Assembly: GCA_029260955.1 (NCBI GenBank)
Contig: JAJDCF010000053.1
Span: 1-13,254, forward strand
Direction: 5' to 3'
Length of the DNA stretch: 13,254 nt
Source of the DNA: Patescibacteria group bacterium
GTDB taxonomy: Bacteria > Patescibacteriota > Gracilibacteria > UM-FILTER-43-11
Position 1 is the first letter of the stretch. Every line of letters starts with the position of its first letter. The position numbers and the translations under genes are program-made. Positions 7,789-13,245 of this stretch are shown one piece after another. The notes beneath the pieces are model-generated. The model was given only the letters and a program-made list of their open reading frames with translations. It searched no databases and was not told the origin of the DNA.

Positions 7789-8058
7789 TTAAACTTTACT
7801 TACAATTTGCAGAACTTCATCGATCAGCTCTTGCTGTTTTTTTGGACTATTACTTTTCATTCCTGTTTTAAAACAGCAGCATAAATGATTCTCCAAAAGC
7901 AGCTTGTTTGCTGATTTTGTAAAGCCAATAACCGCTAGGCTCTGCTGCAGAACATCTATGCAGTATTTATCCTCCTCTACCATAGTAATGACTTTTTTAA
8001 GCATGCCCTCTGCCCTTCTAAGCTGAGCAAGCACCTTTGGTTTGAGTTCCTTTTTCAT
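7789..8058 (-). CDS. csoR: Copper-sensing transcriptional repressor, CsoR family
   Basis: This 89-residue all-helical repressor binds operator DNA in the apo form and leaves it on binding Cu(I). The Cu(I) ligand set of the family is complete: Cys33 in KYCIDVLQQ, then His58 and Cys62 in NHLCCC. Spacing equals that of the Mycobacterium CsoR residues 36/61/65. Two extra Cys at 60 and 61 make a run of three, which is unusual. The N-terminal basic segment (MKKELKPKVLAQLRRAEGML) matches the family's first helix. It is the first gene of the copper operon. Its promoter -10 and start site overlap an inverted repeat that is probably its own operator, giving negative autoregulation. RcnR/FrmR relatives sense other inducers, but the ligand residues and the copA context favour copper. 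Confidence 0.93.
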   Translation of the reverse strand: MKKELKPKVLAQLRRAEGMLKKVITMVEEDKYCIDVLQQSLAVIGFTKSANKLLLENHLCCCFKTGMKSNSPKKQQELIDEVLQIVSKV

Positions 8059-8082
8059 AATTCAATCTATTAAATAACCATG

Positions 8083-8097
8083 ACCTAGGGTCTAGGT
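8083..8097. promoter_or_regulatory. Probable CsoR operator (perfect inverted repeat)
   Basis: ACCTAG-GGT-CTAGGT is a perfect 6-bp inverted repeat around a 3-base centre. A second, nested repeat, GACC-TAG-GGTC, lies at 8082-8092. CsoR operators are short GC-centred dyads of this general kind. The repeat covers the csoR -10 box (8094-8099) and the expected start site, so binding would block transcription. It lies 50 bases before the divergent gene at 8147 and could also act on that gene. Confidence 0.6.
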
Positions 8098-8122
8098 TAC
8101 ACTAGTTAGTTTTTCAAGTCAA
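8094..8122 (-). promoter_or_regulatory. Promoter of the csoR copper operon
   Basis: On the minus strand, TTGACT (8117-8122) and TAACCT (8094-8099) are separated by exactly 17 bases, a good sigma-70-type promoter. The predicted start near 8087 gives a 29-base leader to csoR. The -10 overlaps the inverted repeat at 8083-8097. Confidence 0.65.
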
Positions 8123-8146
8123 TACTAAAATGCATTGCTTTACTTT

Positions 8147-8662
8147 ATGCGGGAAAATCAGTATAAATTTAATCAAATGCAACCGAAGTTTCCTATCATA
8201 GGCTTACTAAAAGATTCCAAACTACTTCTTGTTTTTCTTGGTGTAAGTGGTGTCATGCTTTACATCAACTATTACGCCATGACAAAGCTACCTAGTACCG
8301 ATGGCTTCCAGTGTCTTATGGGTGGTAATTTTACTCCCGGCAATATTATTTTTAGCATTCTTATAAGTATCTCCGCTGGCTTGCTATCAGCTGGCTTAGT
8401 CGCCATATATAAACAAAAGAAGGCTATGCATTCCATGAAAATAGGATCAGCATCCACAGTAGGATTGGTAATGGGCATGCTAACTACTTTTTGTACCTTG
8501 TGCATCATTCCAACCATATCATTATTCGGGATTGGGATTGGGATCGGATTTATATCGGAATATGAATTGTATTTTAAGGCTGCCAGCTTGCTTTTGATTG
8601 GCACTGGAATCTATTTGCTAAATCAACAACTCAAAGGAGCCTGCAAGATGTGCAAATACTAG
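8147..8662 (+). CDS. Multi-pass membrane protein with Cys pairs, divergent from csoR
   Basis: I do not recognise a named family for this 171-residue integral membrane protein. Hydrophobic segments lie at about 24-43, 65-87, 100-121, 123-138 and 141-158. A CTLCIIP motif (116-122) at the end of a helix recalls the Cys-pair-Pro arrangement of mercuric transporters such as MerT. A second pair, CKMC (166-169), sits at the C-terminus, and Cys56 lies in the first loop. A Gly-rich run (FGIGIGIGF, 127-135) follows the first pair. The position back to back with csoR, sharing the likely operator, suggests a role in copper or other soft-metal handling; this is inference. A TTG at 8135 and an ATG at 8177 are alternative starts. 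ATG 8147 is chosen as the first ATG in frame. The promoter is weak by eye (TACTAAAAT around 8123-8131). Confidence 0.8.
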   Translation: MRENQYKFNQMQPKFPIIGLLKDSKLLLVFLGVSGVMLYINYYAMTKLPSTDGFQCLMGGNFTPGNIIFSILISISAGLLSAGLVAIYKQKKAMHSMKIGSASTVGLVMGMLTTFCTLCIIPTISLFGIGIGIGFISEYELYFKAASLLLIGTGIYLLNQQLKGACKMCKY

Positions 8663-8674
8663 ACTTGTCAGTCC

Positions 8675-9430
8675 TTATTCGAATGGCAAGAAGAGCAATC
8701 CAACCATAAGCGCCACACCAAATACAATGCTGCAAAGTTGTATGACTGAATTCCGCACCTTCACGTCCTTGTGAAGTTCGGGTATTAGGTCAGCGTTTGC
8801 TATATATAGGAATCCGCCAATCGTGATTGGGACAATGAATTCAATAATTGCTTCGGCACTAAAGCCGACACCCAACACTAACAGTACGCCAAAAACTGAG
8901 GCTAGTGCTGATAGGAAATTGAGAAAAAGTGCCTTCTTGACTTTCATTCCAGAGTGCAAAAGTACACCGAAATCACCCATTTCCTGTGGAATCTCGTGAA
9001 ATATAACTGCCACAGTCGTTGCGATTCCCACGGGGATACTCAGCATGAAACTACCGGCAATCAGAATGCCATCGATAAAATTATGAATCGCATCACCAAC
9101 CAAATTCATTACAGCAAGCGGGTGAGCGTGATCTTTTGTTCCGGACATATGACAATGCCTCCAATGAACGACTTTTTCTAGAGCGAAGAAAATGAGAATG
9201 CCCAGAATGATATTCAGACCCATCGTTAAAGTGAAAGGCCCTGCCTCAAGTAGCTCAGGCAAAAGATGAACAAATACGTCACCGAGCATAGTTCCTGCAG
9301 CAAAAGAAACCATGAAAAGTAAAAAGCTCTTTAGGTAGTGCTGCTTAAAAACAATAGTTAAAATACCAAGAAGTGAGACGAGACTGACAATCAGAACACT
9401 AACCAGTGAATAAATCCAAATTTGTGTCAT
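8675..9430 (-). CDS. ZIP family divalent metal transporter
   Basis: This 251-residue inner-membrane permease is predicted to bring Zn(II) or another divalent metal into the cytoplasm. It has about eight hydrophobic segments. The family metal site is intact: GDAIHNFIDG (112-121) in helix four and HEIPQEMGDF (145-154) in helix five. A short cytoplasmic loop (89-104) carries five His and one Cys (HWRHCH, DHAH), the usual variable His-rich loop. HLLPEL (55-60) is the conserved motif of helix two. ATG 9430 lies 11 bases after the CCA end of tRNA-Trp, with no Shine-Dalgarno sequence, so the mRNA would be cut from a joint tRNA transcript and be nearly leaderless. The stop converges on the 8147-8662 gene with 12 bases between them. 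Zinc is the most likely substrate; iron or manganese is possible. Confidence 0.93.
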   Translation of the reverse strand: MTQIWIYSLVSVLIVSLVSLLGILTIVFKQHYLKSFLLFMVSFAAGTMLGDVFVHLLPELLEAGPFTLTMGLNIILGILIFFALEKVVHWRHCHMSGTKDHAHPLAVMNLVGDAIHNFIDGILIAGSFMLSIPVGIATTVAVIFHEIPQEMGDFGVLLHSGMKVKKALFLNFLSALASVFGVLLVLGVGFSAEAIIEFIVPITIGGFLYIANADLIPELHKDVKVRNSVIQLCSIVFGVALMVGLLFLPFE

Positions 9431-9441
9431 AAAGTTTAGGT

Positions 9442-9515
9442 TGGCAGGCCCACCAGGATTTGAACCCGGACTAAAGGTTTTGGAGACCTGTGTGCTACCA
9501 TTACACTATGGGCCT
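9442..9515 (-). tRNA. tRNA-Trp (anticodon CCA)
   Basis: The 74-base gene folds as a full cloverleaf. The acceptor stem AGGCCCA pairs with TGGGCCT, followed by G73 and an encoded CCA. The D arm is GTGT/GCAC. The anticodon loop CTCCAAA has CCA at 34-36. The variable loop is 4 bases, and the T stem CCGGG/CCTGG closes the loop TTCAAAT. The anticodon stem has one C/T mismatch at its top pair (27-43), and the T stem has one G/T pair. Discriminator G73 and A1 fit bacterial tRNA-Trp. Anticodon CCA reads UGG only, so it does not suggest UGA reassignment. The ZIP gene follows 11 bases downstream. Confidence 0.95.
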
Positions 9516-9520
9516 TTACC

Positions 9521-9535
9521 AGTGTAGTTTACACT
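9521..9535. repeat. Inverted repeat upstream of tRNA-Trp
   Basis: AGTGTA-GTT-TACACT is a perfect 6-bp dyad with a 3-base centre, 6 bases upstream of the tRNA 5' end. It lies where the tRNA promoter should be and may be an operator or chance. No strong -35/-10 pair for the tRNA is visible; the best is TTTAGT and TAAACT at 17-base spacing, which overlaps the repeat. Confidence 0.35.
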
Positions 9536-9567
9536 ACTATCTGCCTATACTAAAGTACTCTAACGTA

Positions 9568-9576
9568 TGGTATTTT
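9568..9576 (+). promoter_or_regulatory. Extended -10 promoter of the two-helix membrane protein
   Basis: TGGTATTTT on the plus strand fits the extended -10 form. The predicted start near 9583 gives a 26-base leader to ATG 9609. A 10-bp perfect palindrome TTGTTAACAA (9591-9600) follows in the leader. Confidence 0.35.
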
Positions 9577-9608
9577 ACTGTTAGATATATTTGTTAACAA
9601 GAAATAAT

Positions 9609-9953
9609 ATGAAAAAAATACTTATGCCAGTTATGGCGCTTATTATGGTTCTTGGTATCTTTTTTGCTTACCAAGGTGTTGCTATGCACGCACAGGTAGC
9701 TGAAGACGAAGCCACCTTTCATCAGCTTCAGGATGCCTATTACAGCCAGGCTAAGTCTATGAGAGATGCAGCTGCAACCAATTCTGAGCTAAGCAAGCAG
9801 TTGGTTGAAATCCAGCAGACTCCTTCTGCATTGATGGAGCTTAAGCTGATTGGAGTGGGCAAGATTCTAACAGGAATCTTTGTTCTTCTTTTTGGAATTA
9901 TGATTGCTTTGATCATAATGCCGGTAAGACTGGGGCAGATTATAAAGAAGTAG
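9609..9953 (+). CDS. Small two-helix membrane protein of unknown function
   Basis: I do not recognise a family for this 114-residue protein. The N-terminus MKKILMPVMALIMVLGIFFAY reads as a signal anchor or signal peptide. An exported segment of about 60 residues follows (25-80), rich in Ala, Glu and Gln and probably a helical or coiled-coil hairpin (QVAEDEATFHQLQDAYYSQ). A second membrane helix lies at about 82-104 before a short basic tail (RLGQIIKK). This gives a hairpin with both ends inside and the coiled segment outside. The frame also opens at TTG 9591, but ATG 9609 places the hydrophobic helix at the usual distance. A strong terminator follows 14 bases after the stop. It stands alone on the plus strand between tRNA-Trp and the Cys-rich peptide. 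No catalytic or metal-binding residues are evident, and there is no Cys. Confidence 0.75.
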   Translation: MKKILMPVMALIMVLGIFFAYQGVAMHAQVAEDEATFHQLQDAYYSQAKSMRDAAATNSELSKQLVEIQQTPSALMELKLIGVGKILTGIFVLLFGIMIALIIMPVRLGQIIKK

Positions 9954-9966
9954 ATTTGCACTATCT

Positions 9967-9999
9967 AAAAAACCCCACCTTTTACAGGCGGGGTTTTTT
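9967..9999. terminator. Bidirectional Rho-independent terminator
   Basis: The hairpin pairs six A-T and four C-G, then after one A/C mismatch two further C-G, around the loop TTTTACA. It runs AAAAAACCCCACC against GGCGGGGTTTTTT. It has a T run on the plus strand and the mirror T run on the minus strand. It can end both the 9609-9953 gene and the Cys-rich peptide gene, whose stop is 10 bases away. Confidence 0.9.
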
Positions 10000-10009
10000 A
10001 ATTGTTAGT

Positions 10010-10144
10010 CTATCCACATCCACAGCTGCCTTCTCCACCGACTATTCCACAGCTGCCGCATCCACCATCGCCTCCAATTAATTTCTTGTCACTGCAAGAA
10101 CATGTTCCCCCATCGCCACAACCGCCAAGTTTGTAATTATTCAT
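10010..10144 (-). CDS. Cys/Gly-rich 44-residue peptide
   Basis: The short frame encodes 44 residues with 7 Cys (9, 15, 17, 29, 32, 41, 43) and 16 Gly. It contains three rough repeats: GGCGDGGTCSC (7-17), GGDGGCGSCG (24-33) and GGEGSCGCG (36-44), joined by a KK-containing linker. CxC and CxxC pairs suggest soft-metal binding, as in small metallothioneins, or a ribosomally made peptide precursor; neither is proven. It has no membrane segment. The start at ATG 10144 is preceded by no Shine-Dalgarno sequence but by the best promoter in the window (TTGAAG, 16 bases, TGCTATAAT). The shared terminator at 9967-9999 follows. That complete transcription unit is the main argument that it is a real gene. 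It lies 1.9 kb from csoR, so a role in copper buffering is plausible but inferred. Confidence 0.7.
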   Translation of the reverse strand: MNNYKLGGCGDGGTCSCSDKKLIGGDGGCGSCGIVGGEGSCGCG

Positions 10145-10176
10145 AAATATAGTGATTAAGTTTTAAATGCAATTTG

Positions 10177-10204
10177 ATTATAGCACGCGAATTTTTGTCT
10201 TCAA
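10177..10204 (-). promoter_or_regulatory. Strong promoter of the Cys-rich peptide gene
   Basis: The minus strand reads TTGAAG (10199-10204), a 16-base spacer, then TATAAT (10177-10182) with TGC before it (extended -10). The predicted start near 10170 leaves a 26-base leader. It lies just past the pyrK stop codon (10231). Confidence 0.7.
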
Positions 10205-10230
10205 CGAGCTGATGTAGCAAGAACTACTTA

Positions 10231-11031
10231 CTATTTGACCACAATGCCTGACTGGCCTCGAGAGTATTTTCCGAATTCTGTATGCTCCAAAGCATATTTA
10301 CCAGTAATAACCGGGCCATCTTTGCAGATTCGGATACCTGTGTCATCCATGCAGCATTGTCCGCATATTCCAAAGCCACACTTCATGTAGCGTTCCAAGC
10401 TTACTTGGCAATCTATGCCAGCTTCTTCTGCCATTTGAGCTACTTTGACCATCATACCTTCCGGGCCACAGGTGTAGATGCAGGTTTTTTTGCTCTTATC
10501 GAGATTCTTGAGTTCTTCTGCGAGAATATCCGTACAGTAGCCCTTATGCCCTTCGGATCCATCATCAGTGGCTAACTTTATTTCGACACCAAGCTTGGCA
10601 AAAAGATCTTCGTAAAGTAGATAATCTTTGCTGCGAGCCCCCTGAATCATGGTGACTTCTTTACCGAGTTCAGTCGCACGTTGAGCAAGGTTGAGCATGG
10701 GCGGAGTTCCGTAACCGCCACCAACTCCAATGATGTGATCGTAGTCGGCGTAGTCAAAGCTGGTACCAAAAGGACCACGGATTCCTAGGCGGTCTCCGAC
10801 TTTAATTTGCTCGGAAATAGCGTTTGTACAATCCCCCGCGTTGGCGATGCCAATGTGAAATTCTGTATCGGTTTGCCAACCGATGGACATAGGAACTTCG
10901 TCAACACCCGGCATCCAAACCATTACAAACTGACCGGACTTGGCCCGCAAGTTATGTTCAAAAACATAGGTTTTGAGGTTGGGAGAATCCTGGCGAATGG
11001 CTGTGACATTAAAAACTAGGTGTGATGACAT
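10231..11031 (-). CDS. pyrK: Dihydroorotate dehydrogenase electron transfer subunit
   Basis: This 266-residue flavin and iron-sulfur protein passes electrons from dihydroorotate dehydrogenase B to NAD. The N-terminal flavin domain includes EVPMSIG (45-51) in place of the more usual RPxSI, and GDRLGIRGPFGTSF (79-92). The nucleotide-binding domain shows IGVGGGYGTPPML (101-113) and TCGPEGMM (187-194). The C-terminal [2Fe-2S] site is intact, with Cys218, Cys223, Cys226 and Cys236 in MKCGFGICGQCC...RICKDGPV. The variant VPMSI and overall shape resemble archaeal PyrK. It starts 12 bases after the pyrD stop and is certainly the same unit. It is the last gene of the operon. Confidence 0.93.
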   Translation of the reverse strand: MSSHLVFNVTAIRQDSPNLKTYVFEHNLRAKSGQFVMVWMPGVDEVPMSIGWQTDTEFHIGIANAGDCTNAISEQIKVGDRLGIRGPFGTSFDYADYDHIIGVGGGYGTPPMLNLAQRATELGKEVTMIQGARSKDYLLYEDLFAKLGVEIKLATDDGSEGHKGYCTDILAEELKNLDKSKKTCIYTCGPEGMMVKVAQMAEEAGIDCQVSLERYMKCGFGICGQCCMDDTGIRICKDGPVITGKYALEHTEFGKYSRGQSGIVVK

Positions 11032-11043
11032 AATTTGGAGCGG

Positions 11044-11964
11044 TTAACTTTTGTGAGCAAGACCAACGAGTTCGCTGATATCAGAAAAGCCTTCTTCCTG
11101 CATAAATTCACGAATCTTGTCGGTGATCATATCGAAACATTTTAGATCATGGGCGACAATGGCTGATCCGATACCAAGTAAACTACCGCCTGCCATGAGC
11201 ATTTCTATGGCATCACGACCGTTGATGATTCCGCCAGTGGCAATGATGGGGATTTTGACCGCCTTGTAAATGTCGTACACACAGCGAATGGCGATTGGCT
11301 TAAGAGCCTGACCCGAAACACCACCGACTTTATTAGATAGGGTGGGGCGACGCATTTTGATGTCGATTAGCATGCCAGGACCCATTGTATTGACTGCGGT
11401 AATGGCGTCAGCACCCTCTGCCTCCGCTTGCTGAGCGATTAGACCAATATTTGGAACGTTGGGTGATACTTTGACTGAAATTGGTTTTTTGACCACTTTT
11501 CGAACAGCCCTGGTCGCATTGGCCGTCATTTGGGGGTCGCAGGCAATGGGTCTTCCCATTTCATCGTCGACGTTTGGACAAGAGAAGTTTAGTTCGAGCA
11601 TATCGACTGGATACTCCTCCATAATTCGTGCGACCTCGACCAATTCGTCGATATTCTTACCGGCAACACTGCCAATCACAGGATTTTCGGGAGCTAGTTC
11701 ACGGTATTTATCGAATTCGTGCTTAGCATTTTTGATACCTTCACCAGAGAGACCGACGGCGTTGATGATGCCACCTGGAAAAGTGAGAATGGTGGGGTTG
11801 GGGTGTCCTGGGCGTTCGTCCATGAACAGGGTTTTACCCGTGACGCCGCCAGAACCATGCTTGATACAATTGGCTAAACTGGCCCCAGTAACCCCTAAAT
11901 AACCCGATGCCACCACGGTGGGATTGGGGAAATTGATGCCGCAAAAGTTAACGCTTAAGTTCAT
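11044..11964 (-). CDS. pyrD: Dihydroorotate dehydrogenase, class 1B catalytic subunit
   Basis: The 306-residue cytoplasmic FMN enzyme oxidises dihydroorotate to orotate, the step before PyrE. The class 1 catalytic Cys is Cys129 in LNFSCPNVDD (125-134). Lys44 in VTGKT contacts FMN and substrate. FPGGIINAVGLSGEG (62-76) holds the conserved NxxGLxNxG-like segment, with Ser in place of the second Asn. VKVSPN (164-169), ITAVNTMGPG (188-197), GGVSGQALKPIA (214-225) and IATGGIINGRDAIEMLMAG (241-259) complete the FMN-binding barrel. The pairing with pyrK makes it the NAD-linked 1B form. ATG 11964 follows the peptidase gene by 28 bases, which contain a TATAAT box, so it can be transcribed separately from msrA and the peptidase. 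No Shine-Dalgarno sequence is seen. Confidence 0.96.
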   Translation of the reverse strand: MNLSVNFCGINFPNPTVVASGYLGVTGASLANCIKHGSGGVTGKTLFMDERPGHPNPTILTFPGGIINAVGLSGEGIKNAKHEFDKYRELAPENPVIGSVAGKNIDELVEVARIMEEYPVDMLELNFSCPNVDDEMGRPIACDPQMTANATRAVRKVVKKPISVKVSPNVPNIGLIAQQAEAEGADAITAVNTMGPGMLIDIKMRRPTLSNKVGGVSGQALKPIAIRCVYDIYKAVKIPIIATGGIINGRDAIEMLMAGGSLLGIGSAIVAHDLKCFDMITDKIREFMQEEGFSDISELVGLAHKS

Positions 11965-11985
11965 GAGTTTTGGTTTACTGGGTGA

Positions 11986-11991
11986 ATTATA
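11986..11991 (-). promoter_or_regulatory. -10 element of a pyrDK promoter
   Basis: TATAAT on the minus strand lies immediately after the peptidase E stop codon and 21 bases before the pyrD start. The -35 candidate TGTAAA at 17-base spacing is poor. The predicted leader is about 15 bases. Confidence 0.45.
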
Positions 11992-11992
11992 G

Positions 11993-12733
11993 CTAAGCGG
12001 AGAGATTTTTTACAGGTAAAAACTTGCCGGTGTTTTCTAATTTTTCCTCATAAAACTTCCCGCGTTTCCAATAAACGCGATAAGCATGCGAGGTTTTTTG
12101 GTTGCTGAGTACACGGAATTTGTCATCCAGATATTCGATTGCCACGCTGTCATCGCAAACAATGCCGATTTGGCCGGGATACTTTTTCATCATCCGTTTG
12201 AAGTCGTTTTTGCGCTTTTTGTTTCCAGTTTGGCTGTCATAATGTGGACAGTGGATAAAAGGAAGGAAGTTGAGACCACGAACACGAATGTAATCCCAAT
12301 TTCTTGGGTCATAGTAGTACATGGAATCGCTATGACCAGACTCGTACCAGCAGATGGAGCCGGCTGAACTGCCACACATAACAGCGCCTTTTTGCCAGGC
12401 CTTTTTTAGGAGTTTGTCGACTCCAAGCCGCCGCCATTTTCGCATCATCATCAAAGTATTCCCACCGCCCACATACACGATGTCGGCACTGAGAATTAGG
12501 CCTTCGAGTTCTTTTTTTGAGTATTTTTTAGAAAGGAGTAGTAATATTTTTGCCGTACATCCTAAAACTTTGAATGCCCTTACAATCCACTCTACATATC
12601 TCTCGTCATCAGAACTAGCCGTGGGAATAAATAAGAGTTTTGGCTTCTTTTTGCCTGTCAGTTTAACAATTTCTTTGTTGATGTGGAGGTTGTCTGAAAG
12701 ACTTCCACCCCCAATTGTAATGATTTTTCTCAT
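11993..12733 (-). CDS. Peptidase E-like serine peptidase, family S51
   Basis: This 246-residue cytoplasmic protein belongs to the S51 family, which includes aspartyl dipeptidase PepE and cyanophycinase. Visible are ITIGGGSLSD (5-14), LLFIPTAS (33-40), the glycine-rich VGGGNTL (88-94), and the nucleophile elbow CGSSAGSICW (120-129) with Ser123. The HCPHYD motif (161-166) and CDDSVAIE (193-200) complete the active-site region. It is longer than the 229-residue enterobacterial PepE, and its specificity may differ from Asp-X dipeptides. The frame extends five codons to ATG 12748, inside msrA. ATG 12733 is preferred because it starts two bases after the msrA stop and begins directly with the first strand. 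It is co-transcribed with msrA. I assign the family with confidence and the exact substrate without it. Confidence 0.88.
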   Translation of the reverse strand: MRKIITIGGGSLSDNLHINKEIVKLTGKKKPKLLFIPTASSDDERYVEWIVRAFKVLGCTAKILLLLSKKYSKKELEGLILSADIVYVGGGNTLMMMRKWRRLGVDKLLKKAWQKGAVMCGSSAGSICWYESGHSDSMYYYDPRNWDYIRVRGLNFLPFIHCPHYDSQTGNKKRKNDFKRMMKKYPGQIGIVCDDSVAIEYLDDKFRVLSNQKTSHAYRVYWKRGKFYEEKLENTGKFLPVKNLSA

Positions 12734-12735
12734 AT

Positions 12736-13215
12736 TTAGATGTGGCAACTGGCTCCGCCATTTTTTAGGAAGTATTTTTGATGATATTCCTCTGCTTTAT
12801 AAAAAGGGTCTGCCTTGGTGATTTCGGTAACAATAGGTTCGGCATACTTAGCCTCATTTTGAAGTTCGTTTTTGTGTGCTTCGGCCGCCTCTTTTTGCGC
12901 TTCATTTACATAAAAAACAGCCGATCGGTACTGACTTCCAACATCGGGACCCTGACGATTGAGAGTTGTGGGGTCATGCCCCTTCCAAAAAATATCCAAA
13001 AGTTCCTCGTAGGAAATTTTTGCTGGATCAAACTCAACTTCTACAGCCTCCGCGTGCCCCGTGCTGTGTGAGCATACGTCTTCGTAAGATGGATTCTCGG
13101 TTTTTCCACCTATGTAACCAACGGTTGTCTCGGAAACACCTGGCAATGTTCGGAAGAGCTCTTCAACTCCCCAGAAGCACCCGGCGGCAAAGATGGCTTT
13201 TTCGTTTTTAGACAT
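12736..13215 (-). CDS. msrA: Peptide methionine sulfoxide reductase A
   Basis: The 159-residue cytoplasmic enzyme reduces methionine-S-sulfoxide in oxidised proteins. The catalytic Cys13 lies in AAGCFWGVEE (10-19), where Phe, Trp and Glu are the expected neighbours. YEDVCSHSTGHAEAVEVEFD (44-63) and WKGHDPTTLNRQGPDVGSQYRSA (77-99) are the family signatures. Cys157 in GGASCHI at the C-terminus can serve as resolving cysteine, and Cys48 is the other candidate. No MsrB domain is fused. It is the first gene of the four-gene minus-strand cluster. A TATAAT box at 13240-13245 gives a leader of about 18 bases, with no Shine-Dalgarno sequence. It ends two bases before the peptidase start. Confidence 0.96.
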   Translation of the reverse strand: MSKNEKAIFAAGCFWGVEELFRTLPGVSETTVGYIGGKTENPSYEDVCSHSTGHAEAVEVEFDPAKISYEELLDIFWKGHDPTTLNRQGPDVGSQYRSAVFYVNEAQKEAAEAHKNELQNEAKYAEPIVTEITKADPFYKAEEYHQKYFLKNGGASCHI

Positions 13216-13239
13216 GAATATGGCAGTTAAATCTTTTTT

Positions 13240-13245
13240 ATTATA
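13240..13245 (-). promoter_or_regulatory. -10 element of the msrA promoter
   Basis: TATAAT on the minus strand lies 24 bases before the msrA ATG. The -35 would lie beyond the right edge and cannot be judged. Confidence 0.45.

Noticed and set aside
10205..10230. Possible terminator after pyrK
   Set aside because: Only a 4-bp stem (GTAG/CTAC) without a T run; too weak to call.
12354..12821. Plus-strand frame of 155 codons across the msrA/peptidase junction
   Set aside because: It overlaps two confident minus-strand genes and shows no motif.
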